From positions 1-36,064 of the forward strand of contig JAISCD010000074.1 of NCBI GenBank assembly GCA_031265825.1: a DNA stretch of 36,064 nucleotides. The letters run 5' to 3'. The notes under the pieces were generated by a model. That model did no database searches. It was not told the DNA's origin and saw only the letters and a program-made list of their open reading frames with translations. A program made the translations under genes and the position numbers. Below are positions 1 through 8,085 of this stretch, piece after piece; within the stretch, counting starts at the first letter, position 1; each line of letters begins with the position of its first letter. This DNA comes from Treponema sp. (GTDB lineage: Bacteria; Spirochaetota; Spirochaetia; Treponematales; Breznakiellaceae).

Positions 1-240
1 GTGTTTAAATACTTCACACGGGGTGTTGTTAGAAAGGTAGTACCGCTGACCCCGACACGCGAGGCGTGTTTAAATACTTCACACGGGGTGTTGTCTGAAA
101 GGGTGTGCCGCTGACCCCGACACGCGAGGCGTGTTTAAATACTTCACACGGGGTGTTGTCTGAAAGGGGGCGCCGCTGACCCCGACCTGACCCTTTAAAA
201 CACCCGAAGGGTGCGCTTGCAGGCAAGCGGAACCTACTCG
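1..240. repeat. Three 65-bp tandem copies of dispersed repeat R1
   Basis: Copies start at 1, 66 and 131. Each reads from GTGTTTAAATACTTCACACG through GGGGTGTTGT and CCGCTGACCCCGAC. The array runs into an R1 end with the palindrome CACCCGAAGGGTG near 201-213 and then GCTTGCAGGCAAGC. R1 recurs throughout the window as a modular unit with three small dyads: CACCC-TTC-GGGTG, CCGTC-TT-GACGG and GCTTGC/GCAAGC. No gene is supported here; open frames on both strands are by-products of the repeat. Confidence 0.85.
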
Positions 241-641
241 GTGTTAGGAAAGAGTCGCCGCTATCTCCGACAGGTTAAGCCCAATAATAAGGAAGACGGG
301 CGAGCGCAGAGCTGAAGATCAAAGCGCGGGACCCCTGCTCTTTGCTACCTGCTACCTGCTCACTAACCACTATTCACTGCCCACTTTCAGGAGGGGGGCG
401 CGTCTTTCCTTAAACGGAGGACGGCACACAGGCGCCCTTGTGGTGCGCCCCCCTCGCTTCAGACCGCTTGCGCGGTCTTCCGCTACCCCCCAATAACTGA
501 AGCGTGTTACCCAATGGTGTCAAAAGAATAAAGAGCAAATAATAGAGAGCAATGAGCAGTGAGCAAAGGAAAGCCGTTCGGGGTTAAAGCCGGGCGGCGC
601 TTTCCTAAAAAGTAATGAGCAAAGTAGTAAAGGGGCGTGTC
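241..641. repeat. Gene-free stretch with an inverted R2 repeat and heptamer-like tail
   Basis: A reverse-oriented copy of the second dispersed family (R2) spans about 365-530. It is recognised by GGGGGGCGCG next to CTTTCCTTAAACGGAGGA, then GTGGTGCGCCCCCC and the GCTTGCGCGG block. The heptamer-like tail (GCTACCTGCTACCTGCTCAC) lies on its left, as expected for the reverse orientation. The remainder to 641 is low-complexity sequence rich in AGCAAAG and GAGCA. I see no gene in it. Confidence 0.6.
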
Positions 642-682
642 AAAGGGGCGGAGGCGTTTATAAGCGCCTCCGCCCCTTTTTT
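642..682 (+). terminator. Strong intrinsic terminator without an upstream gene
   Basis: Arm AAAGGGGCGGAGGCG (642-656), loop TTTATAAG and arm CGCCTCCGCCCCTTT (665-679), with the T-run continuing to 682. It is a textbook rho-independent terminator for plus-strand transcription. No gene lies upstream within the window, so it ends either a transcript from outside or an unannotated RNA. Confidence 0.8.
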
Positions 683-730
683 ATCTTCCCCATACACAGC
701 GCACCCTTGGGGTGTTCTAAAACGTCCTAT

Positions 731-1017
731 CGCAGGAGTTGCGACAGCTATCGCGGGAGTTGCGACAGCTATCGCAGAAGTTGAAAGACCTCTTTGAGAA
801 ATTGAAAGACCTCTTTGAGAAACTGAAAGACCTCTTTGAGAAACTGAAAGACCTCTTTCAGAAATTGAAAGACCTCTTTCAGAAATTGAAAGATCTCTTT
901 GAGAAGTTGCGCGACCTCTTTGAGAAGTTGAAAGACCTCTTTGAGAAATTGAACGACCTCGTTCAGAAGTTGCATGACCTCTTTGAGAAATTGAAAGACC
1001 TCTTTCAGAAAGAGTAA
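731..1017. repeat. 21-nt tandem array A (about 13.5 units)
   Basis: Units start every 21 nt from 731. The first two are GC-rich variants (GGAGTTGCGACAGCTAT). Later ones carry the near-palindrome AAAGA-CC-TCTTT followed by GAGAA(A/G)TTG. The period is a multiple of three, so both strands stay open; the plus strand reads as a heptad repeat KLKDLFE. The only start codon is TTG at 739 with no spaced ribosome site. I treat it as a DNA repeat and not a gene, though a coiled-coil peptide cannot be excluded. No gene follows it. Confidence 0.85.
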
Positions 1018-1030
1018 AGGGAGGCGTGCG

Positions 1031-1345
1031 GTGTCAGAGACGCAGTGTCAGACGTGCAGGTGTCAGAGACGTGGTGTCAGACGTGGGTTGGGGGGTGGCG
1101 GAAGACCGCGCTTGCGCGGGCTGGAGACAGGGGGGCGCACCACAAGGTGGACCGTGAGCCAACCTCCGTTTAAGGAAAGACGCGCCCCCCTCCTGAAAGT
1201 GAGCAGTGAATAGTGAATAGTTAGTAGTTAGTAGTTAGCAGTTAGTAGTTAGCAGTTAGCAGTTAGCAGTTAGTAGTTAGCAGTTAGTAGTTAGCAGTTA
1301 GTAGTTAGCAGTTAGTAGTGAATAGTGAGTAATTAGCAAAGGAGG
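1031..1345. repeat. GTGTCAGA repeats, R2 copy and heptanucleotide tail
   Basis: Four close copies of GTGTCAGA(G/C)ACG or GTGTCAGACGT lie at about 1031-1085. An R2 copy at about 1087-1200 runs from GGGGGGTGGCGGAAGACCGC to CGCGCCCCCCTCCTGAAAG. From 1200 to about 1335 follows a (AGTTAGC/AGTTAGT)n tract with 7-nt period. The order R2 then heptamer tract recurs elsewhere. Confidence 0.75.
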
Positions 1346-1579
1346 TGGCGGTGTCAGACAACAAGGAGGTTCCGCTTGCTTCGCGGCGCTCCCTTCCTAA
1401 TAACGCGGAGGTTCCACTTGCAAGGCAAGCGCACCCTTCGGGTGTTTTAAAGCGTCCTGCCTCTTTTTCTAATAACGAGTAGGTTCCGCTTGCAAGGCAA
1501 GCGTAACCGTCCTGTCGGGGACAGCGGCGCTCCCTTTCAAACAATAACCCGTGTGAAGAATTTAAACACCCAAAGGGTG
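1346..1579 (-). repeat. R1 repeats in reverse orientation
   Basis: Two or three degenerate R1 modules: GAGGTTCCGCTTGC, GCAAGCGTAACCGTC, CCCGTGTGAAG and CACCCAAAGGGTG. The last palindrome (1567-1579) ends exactly where the tRNA-Ala -35 box begins. Confidence 0.7.
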
Positions 1580-1608
1580 TTGACAAAAAATTGTGATTAG
1601 TGTATAAT
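1580..1608 (+). promoter_or_regulatory. Consensus sigma-70 promoter of tRNA-Ala
   Basis: TTGACA at 1580-1585, a 17-nt spacer, and TATAAT at 1603-1608: a perfect consensus. The predicted start is near 1615, about 6 nt before the tRNA. Confidence 0.9.
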
Positions 1609-1620
1609 AAAGAAGATTTT

Positions 1621-1694
1621 GGGGGTGTAGCTCAGTTGGCTAGAGCGTTTGAATGGCATTCAAAAGGTCAGGGGTTCAATTCCCCTCACCTCCA
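1621..1694 (+). tRNA. tRNA-Ala (anticodon GGC)
   Basis: Cloverleaf of 74 nt. The acceptor GGGGGTG pairs with CACCTCC and contains the G3-U70 wobble that marks alanine tRNAs. The anticodon stem TTTGA/TCAAA encloses loop ATGGCAT with anticodon GGC. The T arm is AGGGG-TTCAATT-CCCCT. The discriminator base is A and no CCA is encoded. Its last 19 nt overlap the end of the opposing nrdG-like gene. Confidence 0.97.
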
Positions 1695-2395
1695 AAACTC
1701 CCTCCTTCCGCGTTTTTTCCTAATTCCCTAGCCCTTCTTACCAATTTCTCAACATCCTTTACACTCGAATCCGCGAATGTATTCCAGCGCGGATCAAGAC
1801 AGTGCCCCGCTTTAAATACCCTGAACAACCACGGAGCTTCGTCTACTAAAGGCGCAAGCGCGTCCACATCCGCCTCATCCATATTCGGCAAGGCAAGCGT
1901 GCGGAATTCATGGGCTACGCCAGACTCGTGAATAAGAGCCGCGCTTTGCTTCAAGGCACTCCCAACGGACGCGAGACCCGCCTCGTGCGCGGGGTGGAGG
2001 AGGAGACCGTCGTAGCGATCTGGCGCAAACTTGAGGTCAAGCGCGATGTAATCAGGCGGGGGTTCCTGTAAAACCGCCTCCAACGCCGCTGGATTCACGC
2101 CGTTTGTGTCGAGTTTGACCGGTAAGCCCATTGCTTTTACAGTCGCTATAATATCCGTCAAGCCTGTATACAGTGTAGGCTCACCCCCGCTCAAGACGAC
2201 TCCGCCGAGCACGGCGCGTCGTTTCCGTATGTGCGCGAGGGCTTGGTCGAGCGATAGTACGTCTTTGACTTCGCCTGTCGCTAATTCGTGGTTATGGCAC
2301 CAGGGACAGCGAAGGTTACATCCTATGAAGAAGATAACGGCCGCTATCTTCTTGGGGTAGTCTACGAGGCTGGTTTTCTGCAAGGTTACATTCAT
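1676..2395 (-). CDS. nrdG: Anaerobic ribonucleotide reductase activating protein (radical SAM, NrdG2 type)
   Basis: A 239-residue radical-SAM enzyme. The cluster motif C26-x3-C30-x2-C33 (GCNLRCPWC) and the SAM-binding SGGEPT near residue 70 are clear. Such proteins reduce SAM with a 4Fe-4S cluster to install the glycyl radical on class III ribonucleotide reductase. The reductase itself is not in the window, so the partner is inferred; a pyruvate formate-lyase-type activase is a weaker alternative. There is no Shine-Dalgarno before ATG 2395. A TAGAAT box ends 6 nt upstream, so the mRNA is probably leaderless. The stop codon lies inside the T arm of the opposing tRNA-Ala, and the tail after about residue 225 (GKNAEGGSFGGEGN) is low-complexity and partly antisense tRNA. 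Confidence 0.85.
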   Translation of the reverse strand: MNVTLQKTSLVDYPKKIAAVIFFIGCNLRCPWCHNHELATGEVKDVLSLDQALAHIRKRRAVLGGVVLSGGEPTLYTGLTDIIATVKAMGLPVKLDTNGVNPAALEAVLQEPPPDYIALDLKFAPDRYDGLLLHPAHEAGLASVGSALKQSAALIHESGVAHEFRTLALPNMDEADVDALAPLVDEAPWLFRVFKAGHCLDPRWNTFADSSVKDVEKLVRRARELGKNAEGGSFGGEGN

Positions 2396-2401
2396 GCTCT
2401 T

Positions 2402-2430
2402 ATTCTACCGTAATAAGGAGGGAAATACAA
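2402..2430 (-). promoter_or_regulatory. Promoter of the nrdG-like gene, leaderless arrangement
   Basis: Read on the minus strand: TTGTAT (2425-2430), 17-nt spacer, TAGAAT (2402-2407), 6 nt, ATG. The expected transcription start coincides with the start codon. Confidence 0.6.
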
Positions 2431-2474
2431 CGCCGTCTTGTTGGGCTAAAAAACAAAATAACACGCCCTATCGC

Positions 2475-2503
2475 TTGACATGTTTTCGTTTTTCATATAT
2501 ACT
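2475..2503 (+). promoter_or_regulatory. Promoter of the tRNA-Ser pair
   Basis: TTGACA (2475-2480), 17-nt spacer, TATACT (2498-2503). The start is expected near 2510, just before the first tRNA-Ser. Confidence 0.85.
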
Positions 2504-2516
2504 CCATTTGACTTTA

Positions 2517-2602
2517 GGAGCGGTGTCCGAGTGGTTGAAGGAGACGGTCTCGAAAACCGTTGAACCTATCGGGTTCCGGGGGTTCGAATCCCCCCTGCTC
2601 CG
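2517..2602 (+). tRNA. tRNA-Ser (anticodon CGA)
   Basis: An 86-nt type II tRNA with long variable arm. The acceptor GGAGCGG pairs with CTGCTCC, and the anticodon stem ACGGT/ACCGT holds loop CTCGAAA. The discriminator is G, as usual for serine tRNAs. No CCA is encoded. It reads UCG. Confidence 0.96.
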
Positions 2603-2614
2603 CCTTTTAGTTTT

Positions 2615-2702
2615 GGAGAGATGTCCGAGCGGCCGAAGGAGCACGATTGGAAGTCGTGTGTGCCTCTAAAGGGTACCGTGGGTTCAAATCCCACTCTCTC
2701 CG
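2615..2702 (+). tRNA. tRNA-Ser (anticodon GGA)
   Basis: An 88-nt type II tRNA. The acceptor GGAGAGA pairs with TCTCTCC, and the stem CACGA/TCGTG holds loop TTGGAAG. It follows tRNA-Ser(CGA) by 12 nt and is surely co-transcribed with it. Dispersed repeat R1 begins directly at its discriminator base. Confidence 0.96.
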
Positions 2703-2760
2703 TGTTTAAATACTTCCTAATGGTTATTGTTTGAAAGGGGTCTCCGCTGACCCCGACATG
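2702..2760 (+). repeat. R1 fragment between tRNA-Ser and its terminator
   Basis: Begins GTGTTTAAATACTTC at the tRNA 3' end and runs through CCGCTGACCCCGACATG. It separates the tRNA from the terminator at 2761 and is therefore part of the primary tRNA transcript. Confidence 0.75.
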
Positions 2761-2802
2761 AAGGAACCACGCTTATAAGTAAGCGTGGTTCCTTTTTTTT
2801 TT
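2761..2802 (+). terminator. Intrinsic terminator of the tRNA-Ser operon
   Basis: Arms AAGGAACCACGCTTA and TAAGCGTGGTTCCTT with loop TAAG, and a ten-T run at 2793-2802. Confidence 0.92.
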
Positions 2803-2814
2803 AGGCAAAATAAT

Positions 2815-3131
2815 CAGGAGGGGCACACCACAAGGGCAAGCGCACGCTACCTCCGTTTAGAGAAAGACGCGCCCCCCTCCTCCTTATGGCGTCTGCCTTG
2901 CGGCGGCGCTGGACGGGGTGTCAGTGGTATCGTACGACGCATAGGTTCCGCGCCCGCCCCTTCTTCTAACAACGAGTAGGTTCCGCTTGCGTGCAAGCGT
3001 AACTATCAAGACGGGGTCAGCGGTACTACCTTTCAAACAACACCCCGTGTGAAGTCGTCCAACACCCGAAGGGTGCGAGGTCAGCGGCGACCCCTTGCTA
3101 ATAACAACCCGTGTGAAGTCGTTTGACACCC
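2815..3131. repeat. R2 fragment and reverse R1 modules
   Basis: A short R2 fragment (GGAGGGGCACACCACAAGG ... AAAGACGCGCCCCCCTCC, 2817-2882) is followed by reverse R1 modules to 3131. The final palindrome CACCCTTAGGGTG abuts the stop codon of the omptin gene. No gene is supported. Confidence 0.7.
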
Positions 3132-4073
3132 TTAGGGTGTTATTTTGATTGTTAATCCTGTCTCTATGAAAGAAAAGCCTGCTCCTGCAACGCCAGACTT
3201 GATGTAGCGGTTATTTATCTTTGTATAGGTTGATCCAGACGCGCCTGCCGTGTATTTATAGGAGAAAAAGAGGGCGATCGTGAAACGCGAGACAGCAAAG
3301 CTTAACTCGGCTTTTGGTTCAAGGAAAAACCCGCCTTTAAGATAGTCGTAAAACTCATTGCCGTAAGAGTAGGCGAGGTGTGTATCGTGCGCCATGCCAG
3401 AGATAAACGGACTTACATTGAAAGCAAAGTATATCTGGCAAGCGCCTAGCGGAAGAGCTAACGACGCTCCCAATCCCCCAATGAACCACATCTGTTTGTA
3501 GTTGATAGCCGCCCCTGTATAAGGCTTCTTGGGGAGAGAGTCGCTCCACGTATCGGAGGAGGAGACGTATTGATAATAACCATCTCTGGATTCAAAGGCA
3601 AAGTCTACGAATAAAACCGTGCTGTATACCTTAAAGACAAATATCTTGAAAAGCGGGAAGGAAACACCCGCGTCAAGGTTGAGGATAAGGGCGTTTTGTG
3701 TGTAGTTCTGATGTCGGGAATAATTGGTAAGTTGTCCGTAGGTTCCTGCCCAATCTCTGTCTTCCATGATGCCTGAGTCCGCGTTAATGCCGTATTTTAG
3801 GGTAGCTTCGGTGAAGAAGCCAAAGCCATCTAAGGGATTACGCCTCTCGAAGTTCATGGAAACGCCCCAGAATAAGAGAGGTTCCATATCCCAGAGTAAT
3901 TGGCTCAGATAATCGCGTGAATCACCGTCTTGATAGACGATTTCCTCGACTTGTCCGTAGAAAACGCCGAAGGACGCGCTACTTGAAGCCGAATAGAGCG
4001 GTTCTGCATGAGTGGAAAATAGAGGGAGAAACATATTGTAAAATATCCAAAAAAGCATTATATTTTTTATCAT
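3132..4073 (-). CDS. Omptin-like outer-membrane aspartyl protease
   Basis: A 313-residue protein with a signal peptide ending at about STHA (residue 23). The remainder alternates amphipathic strands, as in a ten-stranded barrel. Omptins (OmpT, Pla) cleave substrates at the cell surface using an Asp-Asp/Asp-His quartet. Here MEDRDW places Asp105 and Asp107 like the first pair, and HDTHL gives Asp230-x-His232 like the second, so the active site looks intact. I chose ATG 4073 because AGGAAAG precedes it by a normal spacing; a longer frame to 4133 has no ribosome site. Its ATG shares the CATG palindrome with the divergent gene at 4072. The stop TAA is followed at once by CACCCTAAGGGTG of repeat R1. 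Family assignment rests on motifs, length and topology. Confidence 0.8.
   Translation of the reverse strand: MIKNIMLFWIFYNMFLPLFSTHAEPLYSASSSASFGVFYGQVEEIVYQDGDSRDYLSQLLWDMEPLLFWGVSMNFERRNPLDGFGFFTEATLKYGINADSGIMEDRDWAGTYGQLTNYSRHQNYTQNALILNLDAGVSFPLFKIFVFKVYSTVLFVDFAFESRDGYYQYVSSSDTWSDSLPKKPYTGAAINYKQMWFIGGLGASLALPLGACQIYFAFNVSPFISGMAHDTHLAYSYGNEFYDYLKGGFFLEPKAELSFAVSRFTIALFFSYKYTAGASGSTYTKINNRYIKSGVAGAGFSFIETGLTIKITP
4036..4064 (+). promoter_or_regulatory. Promoter of the 4072 lipoprotein gene, leaderless arrangement
   Basis: TTGTAA (4036-4041), 17-nt spacer, TATATT (4059-4064), then 7 nt to ATG 4072. It lies inside the start of the divergent omptin gene. Confidence 0.5.
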
Positions 4074-4467
4074 GTACTTTCCTTTCTTTAAGATAGTCGG
4101 CGCCGCGGTGCCGCCCTCTGTAATCGCCTTCATTATACTCTTTTCCTGCGTTCAGGTACAAGACAACTTCTCCATTATACCGCCCCCTACCTTCCCTTTG
4201 TCAAGGGCTGTCATAGGTTACGGAGTTATTCTTCCTTCTTATACAAACCTCGTAAGCGAACCTGCCCTCGGTAGTTTCTCACGAGGTTATATGCGGCGAG
4301 GAACCGTCGTTAGCGTGCTTGAACGTAAAGCCATTCAGAAGCAGGACGCAATAGAATCATGGGTCTTCATCGAAGGCGGCTACAAGGGTTGGTTGAATGA
4401 GGAGCGGGTCTTCATCTATGACCACGAAGTTCAAGCAATAACCGCTTCAAATATGATGGATCAATGA
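4072..4467 (+). CDS. Putative lipoprotein with SH3-like C-terminal part
   Basis: 131 residues. The N-terminus has a hydrophobic stretch ending in IILFSC, a plausible lipobox with Cys26. The middle is Pro-rich. The C-terminal half (about 70-120, RRGTVVSVLERK...WVFIEGGYKGWLNEERV) resembles bacterial SH3-type modules, in which a variable loop is followed by a GW pair. I do not recognise a named family. There is no ribosome site; the start is supported only by a -10 box 7 nt upstream, and GTG 4108 is an alternative giving a shorter signal peptide. It overlaps the DUF445 gene by ATGA, so the two are translationally coupled. Confidence 0.65.
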   Translation: MYFPFFKIVGAAVPPSVIAFIILFSCVQVQDNFSIIPPPTFPLSRAVIGYGVILPSYTNLVSEPALGSFSRGYMRRGTVVSVLERKAIQKQDAIESWVFIEGGYKGWLNEERVFIYDHEVQAITASNMMDQ

Positions 4468-5828
4468 GAACAATCTTATTCTGGCTGATACCGCCGATCA
4501 TCGGCGCGGTCATCGGTTACGTTACTAACGCTATTGCTATCAAAATGCTCTTTCGTCCACTCAAAGAGGTGCGTCTTGGTAAATGGCGGCTTCCTTTTAC
4601 ACCGGGCATACTTCCTCGCCAACGCCGTCAGCTCGCACAGAGCATAGGTCGCATGGTTGAACAGGAGCTTCTTACGCCTGAAATTGTCCGCGCGCGCCTT
4701 GCCCAGGAAGACGTGCGAATGAGTGTCAAGAACAGCGCGGCGGCTTTCACGGGCAAGCTGTTGTCAACTCGTATAATGGAGCTGTCTCTTGATAAAACGA
4801 GCCCGGTCATTGGCGATGTATTGAAAAGCCTTTTTCAATCGCCGCTTGCCACCTCTATTCTTGACGAAGCTTTCAGTTTTATTACGCAGAACGTTGAGAA
4901 GAATGAGTTCTTCAGTAAGAACCTCCGCGAGATAATGGGTGATGAAAAGGTAAGCGCTTGGGGAGAAAGGGTGAGCGAGGCGGTGAGTGTCTATGTAATG
5001 GCAAACAGTAATGCCATCTCTGAACAAAGTACTGTTGTCTTTGCTAATAACTTCTCGCAACTTACGGATGCGTGTATCAGTTTCTTGAAACGGAGCGATG
5101 TTCATAAAGAGCTTGAAACGCATGGGCGTGTCTTCCTCAATAGTGCCATCCGAAAGTTGAGTCTAACTCAACGTTTTTTCTTATCGCTAGGGCAGTACGA
5201 CGAAAAGCTCTCTGAGAGGATGCCGGAAATCATAGACGATCTTATCCGTCAGCTTTATTCTTTGTTTTCTAATAACGAGAATAGACAGCGTTTGATGATG
5301 TTTTTTGCCATCAACACAGAGCGGCTCTTGTCAAATAGCGGATCGCAGGTTGCAAACATTGTTGAGAGTTTTCTTTCTGCCCAGGCTGATAAGCCGTTGA
5401 AGGAGCTTCTGCAAGGCATCAAGAAAGAAGATATGCAGGTCTTATGGCAAAAAACCCTTGATGTCATGCGGGATTCTTTGAGTAACTCGTCTGTTTTCAC
5501 GGGTTTTCTCAAAGAGTTGCTCGAAAAACATAGGGATACGGTTGTTGCGTCCTTCTTCCCTATTACTGCGGAACAAAAGGACGCGCTTGACGCTTTCATT
5601 GCAGAGAAGGTCCTGTTGCTCGCTGATGAGCAAATTGGGAATGCGCTTGCCTCTATCAATGTGATGGCTTTAGTCGCGGATCGTATCGACGCATTGGGCA
5701 TGATTGAGGTGGAGCATATCATTCTGGATATTATGGCAAATCAACTCAAATGGATAAACGTCTTCGGCGCGATACTTGGCGCTCTTATCGGGGTCTTCCA
5801 ATCTTTGTTTACATGGTTGATTAGCTAA
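4464..5828 (+). CDS. DUF445 family membrane protein
   Basis: 454 residues. The first transmembrane segment is followed by the family's hallmark [15 protein letters not shown] (about 18-33) and TPGILPRQR (about 46-54). A long mostly helical soluble region follows, and a second hydrophobic segment closes the protein (about 432-452). DUF445 (YheB-like) proteins are membrane-anchored and of unknown function. The ATGA overlap with the upstream lipoprotein suggests that the pair acts together at the envelope. The family call is firm; the function is unknown. Confidence 0.88.
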   Translation: MRTILFWLIPPIIGAVIGYVTNAIAIKMLFRPLKEVRLGKWRLPFTPGILPRQRRQLAQSIGRMVEQELLTPEIVRARLAQEDVRMSVKNSAAAFTGKLLSTRIMELSLDKTSPVIGDVLKSLFQSPLATSILDEAFSFITQNVEKNEFFSKNLREIMGDEKVSAWGERVSEAVSVYVMANSNAISEQSTVVFANNFSQLTDACISFLKRSDVHKELETHGRVFLNSAIRKLSLTQRFFLSLGQYDEKLSERMPEIIDDLIRQLYSLFSNNENRQRLMMFFAINTERLLSNSGSQVANIVESFLSAQADKPLKELLQGIKKEDMQVLWQKTLDVMRDSLSNSSVFTGFLKELLEKHRDTVVASFFPITAEQKDALDAFIAEKVLLLADEQIGNALASINVMALVADRIDALGMIEVEHIILDIMANQLKWINVFGAILGALIGVFQSLFTWLIS

Positions 5829-5877
5829 CTACCGAGTCTATGGGCTTCTTATATTTAGAAAATTATTTGGAGGTTTT

Positions 5878-6582
5878 ATGTCAACACATATTACAGCGAA
5901 GGACGGGGAGATTGCCCCGGCGATTCTGCTTCCCGGTGATCCTTTGCGAGCGAAATTTATAGCCGAGACGTTCTTTGAAGACGCGCGTCTGTATACAAGC
6001 GTGCGGAATATACTCGGTTATACCGGGCTTTACAAGGGAAAACCCGTGTCGGTGCAAGGAACAGGCATGGGAATTCCGTCTATTTCCATCTATCTGAATG
6101 AGCTTTTCCGCGAATACGGAGTCAAACGAGCCATTCGCGTAGGAACAGCCGGCGCCATTCAGCCGGAACTGAAAGTCCGGGACGTGATACTCGCCACTGC
6201 CGCGTCTACGGACAGCGGCGCGAACAACATCCGCTTTAAAGGCAGAAGCTTTGCGCCCGCCGCATCCTTCCCCCTCCTCAAAACAGCCTATGACCTAGGG
6301 CTTCGGAAAGGCGTTGAGCTGAAAACCGGAGTCGTAGTTTCGTCAGATATGTTCTACACCGAGGAACCGGACGATTGGAAGCTCTGGGCGAGATTTGGCT
6401 GTCTGGCGATAGAGATGGAGACTGCGGAGCTTTACACCCTTGCGGCGAAATACAGACGAGAGGCGCTGGCACTGCTCACTGTCTCCGACCACATCATCAG
6501 TGGAGAAACCACTACCGCCGAAGAACGACAGAACGCCTTTGTTCAAATGATAGAAATCGCCCTAGACGCCGCCGTATCGTGA
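5878..6582 (+). CDS. deoD: Purine-nucleoside phosphorylase, DeoD type
   Basis: 234 residues, the usual length for hexameric bacterial PNP. The enzyme splits purine (deoxy)nucleosides with phosphate into base and (deoxy)ribose-1-phosphate in the cytoplasm. Landmarks: His4 near the N-terminus, [16 protein letters not shown] (phosphate loop), [21 protein letters not shown], the ribose-binding EMETAEL and the catalytic Asp in TVSDHI. The start at 5878 follows TTGGAGG at good spacing. The ABC ATPase gene begins 21 nt after the stop, fitting a nucleoside uptake and salvage operon. Confidence 0.95.
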   Translation: MSTHITAKDGEIAPAILLPGDPLRAKFIAETFFEDARLYTSVRNILGYTGLYKGKPVSVQGTGMGIPSISIYLNELFREYGVKRAIRVGTAGAIQPELKVRDVILATAASTDSGANNIRFKGRSFAPAASFPLLKTAYDLGLRKGVELKTGVVVSSDMFYTEEPDDWKLWARFGCLAIEMETAELYTLAAKYRREALALLTVSDHIISGETTTAEERQNAFVQMIEIALDAAVS

Positions 6583-6603
6583 TTCATTCAACGATTTTTT
6601 GAG

Positions 6604-8085
6604 ATGATAACCTTAAACGGCATAGAAAAGACGTTCCCCAACGGCGTTAAAGCCCTTGACCGCGCGGATTTGGTACTCAACGAGGGTGAAATTCACGCGA
6701 TCTTGGGTGAAAACGGCGCGGGAAAGTCAACGCTGATGCACATACTTGCGGGATTCCTGCGGGCTGACGCGGGAAATGTCGCGGTTGACGGCAAGGAGCG
6801 GCGGTTTTCCCGCTATGCGGACGCGCTCGACGCGGGCGTTGGCATGGTGAGACAGCATCCCCTAATCGCGGAAGGGTTTCCCGTATGGGCGGTTTGCGCA
6901 CTCGGCGCGGAAGGCGGCTTCTTCCTCAACCCCAAGAAGTCCCGCGCGCGGGTAGAGGCAGTCTGTGCGAAGTGGGGGTTTTCCCTCCCCTTGGATAAAG
7001 ACGCGGTTTCTCTGACCGTGAGCCAGCGGCAGATCGCCGCGGTTGTCTGCCTCCTCCTGCGAAATTGTTCCGTCTTCGTCTTTGACGAGGTTACTGCGGT
7101 GCTTTCCCCTGACGAAACTGAAAGGATATTCGCCCTCTTCGCGCAACTCAAGCGTGGCGGGGCAAGCATTGCGCTCATTTCCCACAAGTTAGACGAGACC
7201 CTTGCCATTGCGGACCGTGTTACCGTTCTTCGCAAAGGCAAGACGATTGCGAGTTTCGGTAGGGCGGAGGCAGATGCGGAGACCTTGACCGAATCGATGT
7301 TTGGCAAGGGAGAGGTCGAGGATTGGACGGGCACTGCGGGCGGGGGGGAAACTATTCTTTCCATTCAAAGCCTTGCGGCGACTGAGACAGGGGGACTGCC
7401 GCTCTTGCGGGATGTTACGCTGAAGGTCGCGGGCGGTTCAATCGCTGGCGTTGCGGGGATCAAGGATAGCGGCATTGATACGCTCGAATTGGTTCTTGCT
7501 GGGTTTCTGAAACGGAGCGCGGGGGTTATTCAGCTTAACGGCGTTGAGGTTGGGGGCGATCCGCTGGCGTTTCGGTCTGCGGGCGGCGCGTATTTGGCGG
7601 CTGACCGCGGCGGCGTATGTCTTGCGCCGAACCTGTCGTTATGGGACAATCTCGTCATACACGCCCAACGGAAGAACCGTTTCTTTCTTGACAAGGGTTT
7701 TCTGAACGATTGGGCGGCTGGTATTATGGGGAAAACCGAATGGGCGCGTGATGCGGGGGCGCGTTCTTTCAAGGAAACCGCGTCTTCTTTTTCCGGTGGG
7801 CAACTGCAACGACTTATTTTGGAAAGGGAACTTGCTGAAACGGCGAAATTACTCGTGTTATCCGAGCCGTTCTGGGGCTTAGACGTGCAATCCCGCGCCC
7901 GTCTTGTTCAAAGACTACGCTCGGTAACGGCGCATGGGGGCGCTGTTCTTATTTTTTCTACAGACATTGACAATATCGTCCTTCTTTGCGATGAGATCTT
8001 CGTCATACGAGATGGTCGTAGCGTGGAAATCATCCGCGGTTCGGTGGAAAGCCGTAAACAACGACTTATAAAATCAATGGTTTGA
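6604..8085 (+). CDS. Sugar/nucleoside-type ABC transporter, fused double ATPase
   Basis: 493 residues with two ABC ATPase domains, as in RbsA and in nucleoside importers of the BMP class. Domain 1 (about 1-235) has Walker A GENGAGKST, signature LTVSQRQ and Walker B FVFDEVTAVLSPDE. Domain 2 (about 245-493) has a degenerate Walker A (GIKDSGIDT) but a good signature SFSGGQLQR and Walker B LLVLSEPFWGLDV; this asymmetry is normal for the family. Coupling to deoD suggests nucleoside import. No binding protein or permease genes follow; a repeat region begins about 20 nt after the stop. The ATPase therefore needs partners encoded elsewhere, or the operon has been cut short. Confidence 0.88.
   Translation: MITLNGIEKTFPNGVKALDRADLVLNEGEIHAILGENGAGKSTLMHILAGFLRADAGNVAVDGKERRFSRYADALDAGVGMVRQHPLIAEGFPVWAVCALGAEGGFFLNPKKSRARVEAVCAKWGFSLPLDKDAVSLTVSQRQIAAVVCLLLRNCSVFVFDEVTAVLSPDETERIFALFAQLKRGGASIALISHKLDETLAIADRVTVLRKGKTIASFGRAEADAETLTESMFGKGEVEDWTGTAGGGETILSIQSLAATETGGLPLLRDVTLKVAGGSIAGVAGIKDSGIDTLELVLAGFLKRSAGVIQLNGVEVGGDPLAFRSAGGAYLAADRGGVCLAPNLSLWDNLVIHAQRKNRFFLDKGFLNDWAAGIMGKTEWARDAGARSFKETASSFSGGQLQRLILERELAETAKLLVLSEPFWGLDVQSRARLVQRLRSVTAHGGAVLIFSTDIDNIVLLCDEIFVIRDGRSVEIIRGSVESRKQRLIKSMV

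Noticed and set aside
1087-1335. R2 as a classical insertion sequence
   Set aside because: No transposase in or near any copy and no clear target duplication by eye; called a repeat only.
2394-2669. A 91-codon frame across the tRNA-Ser genes
   Set aside because: It consists largely of tRNA sequence and the tRNAs are certain.
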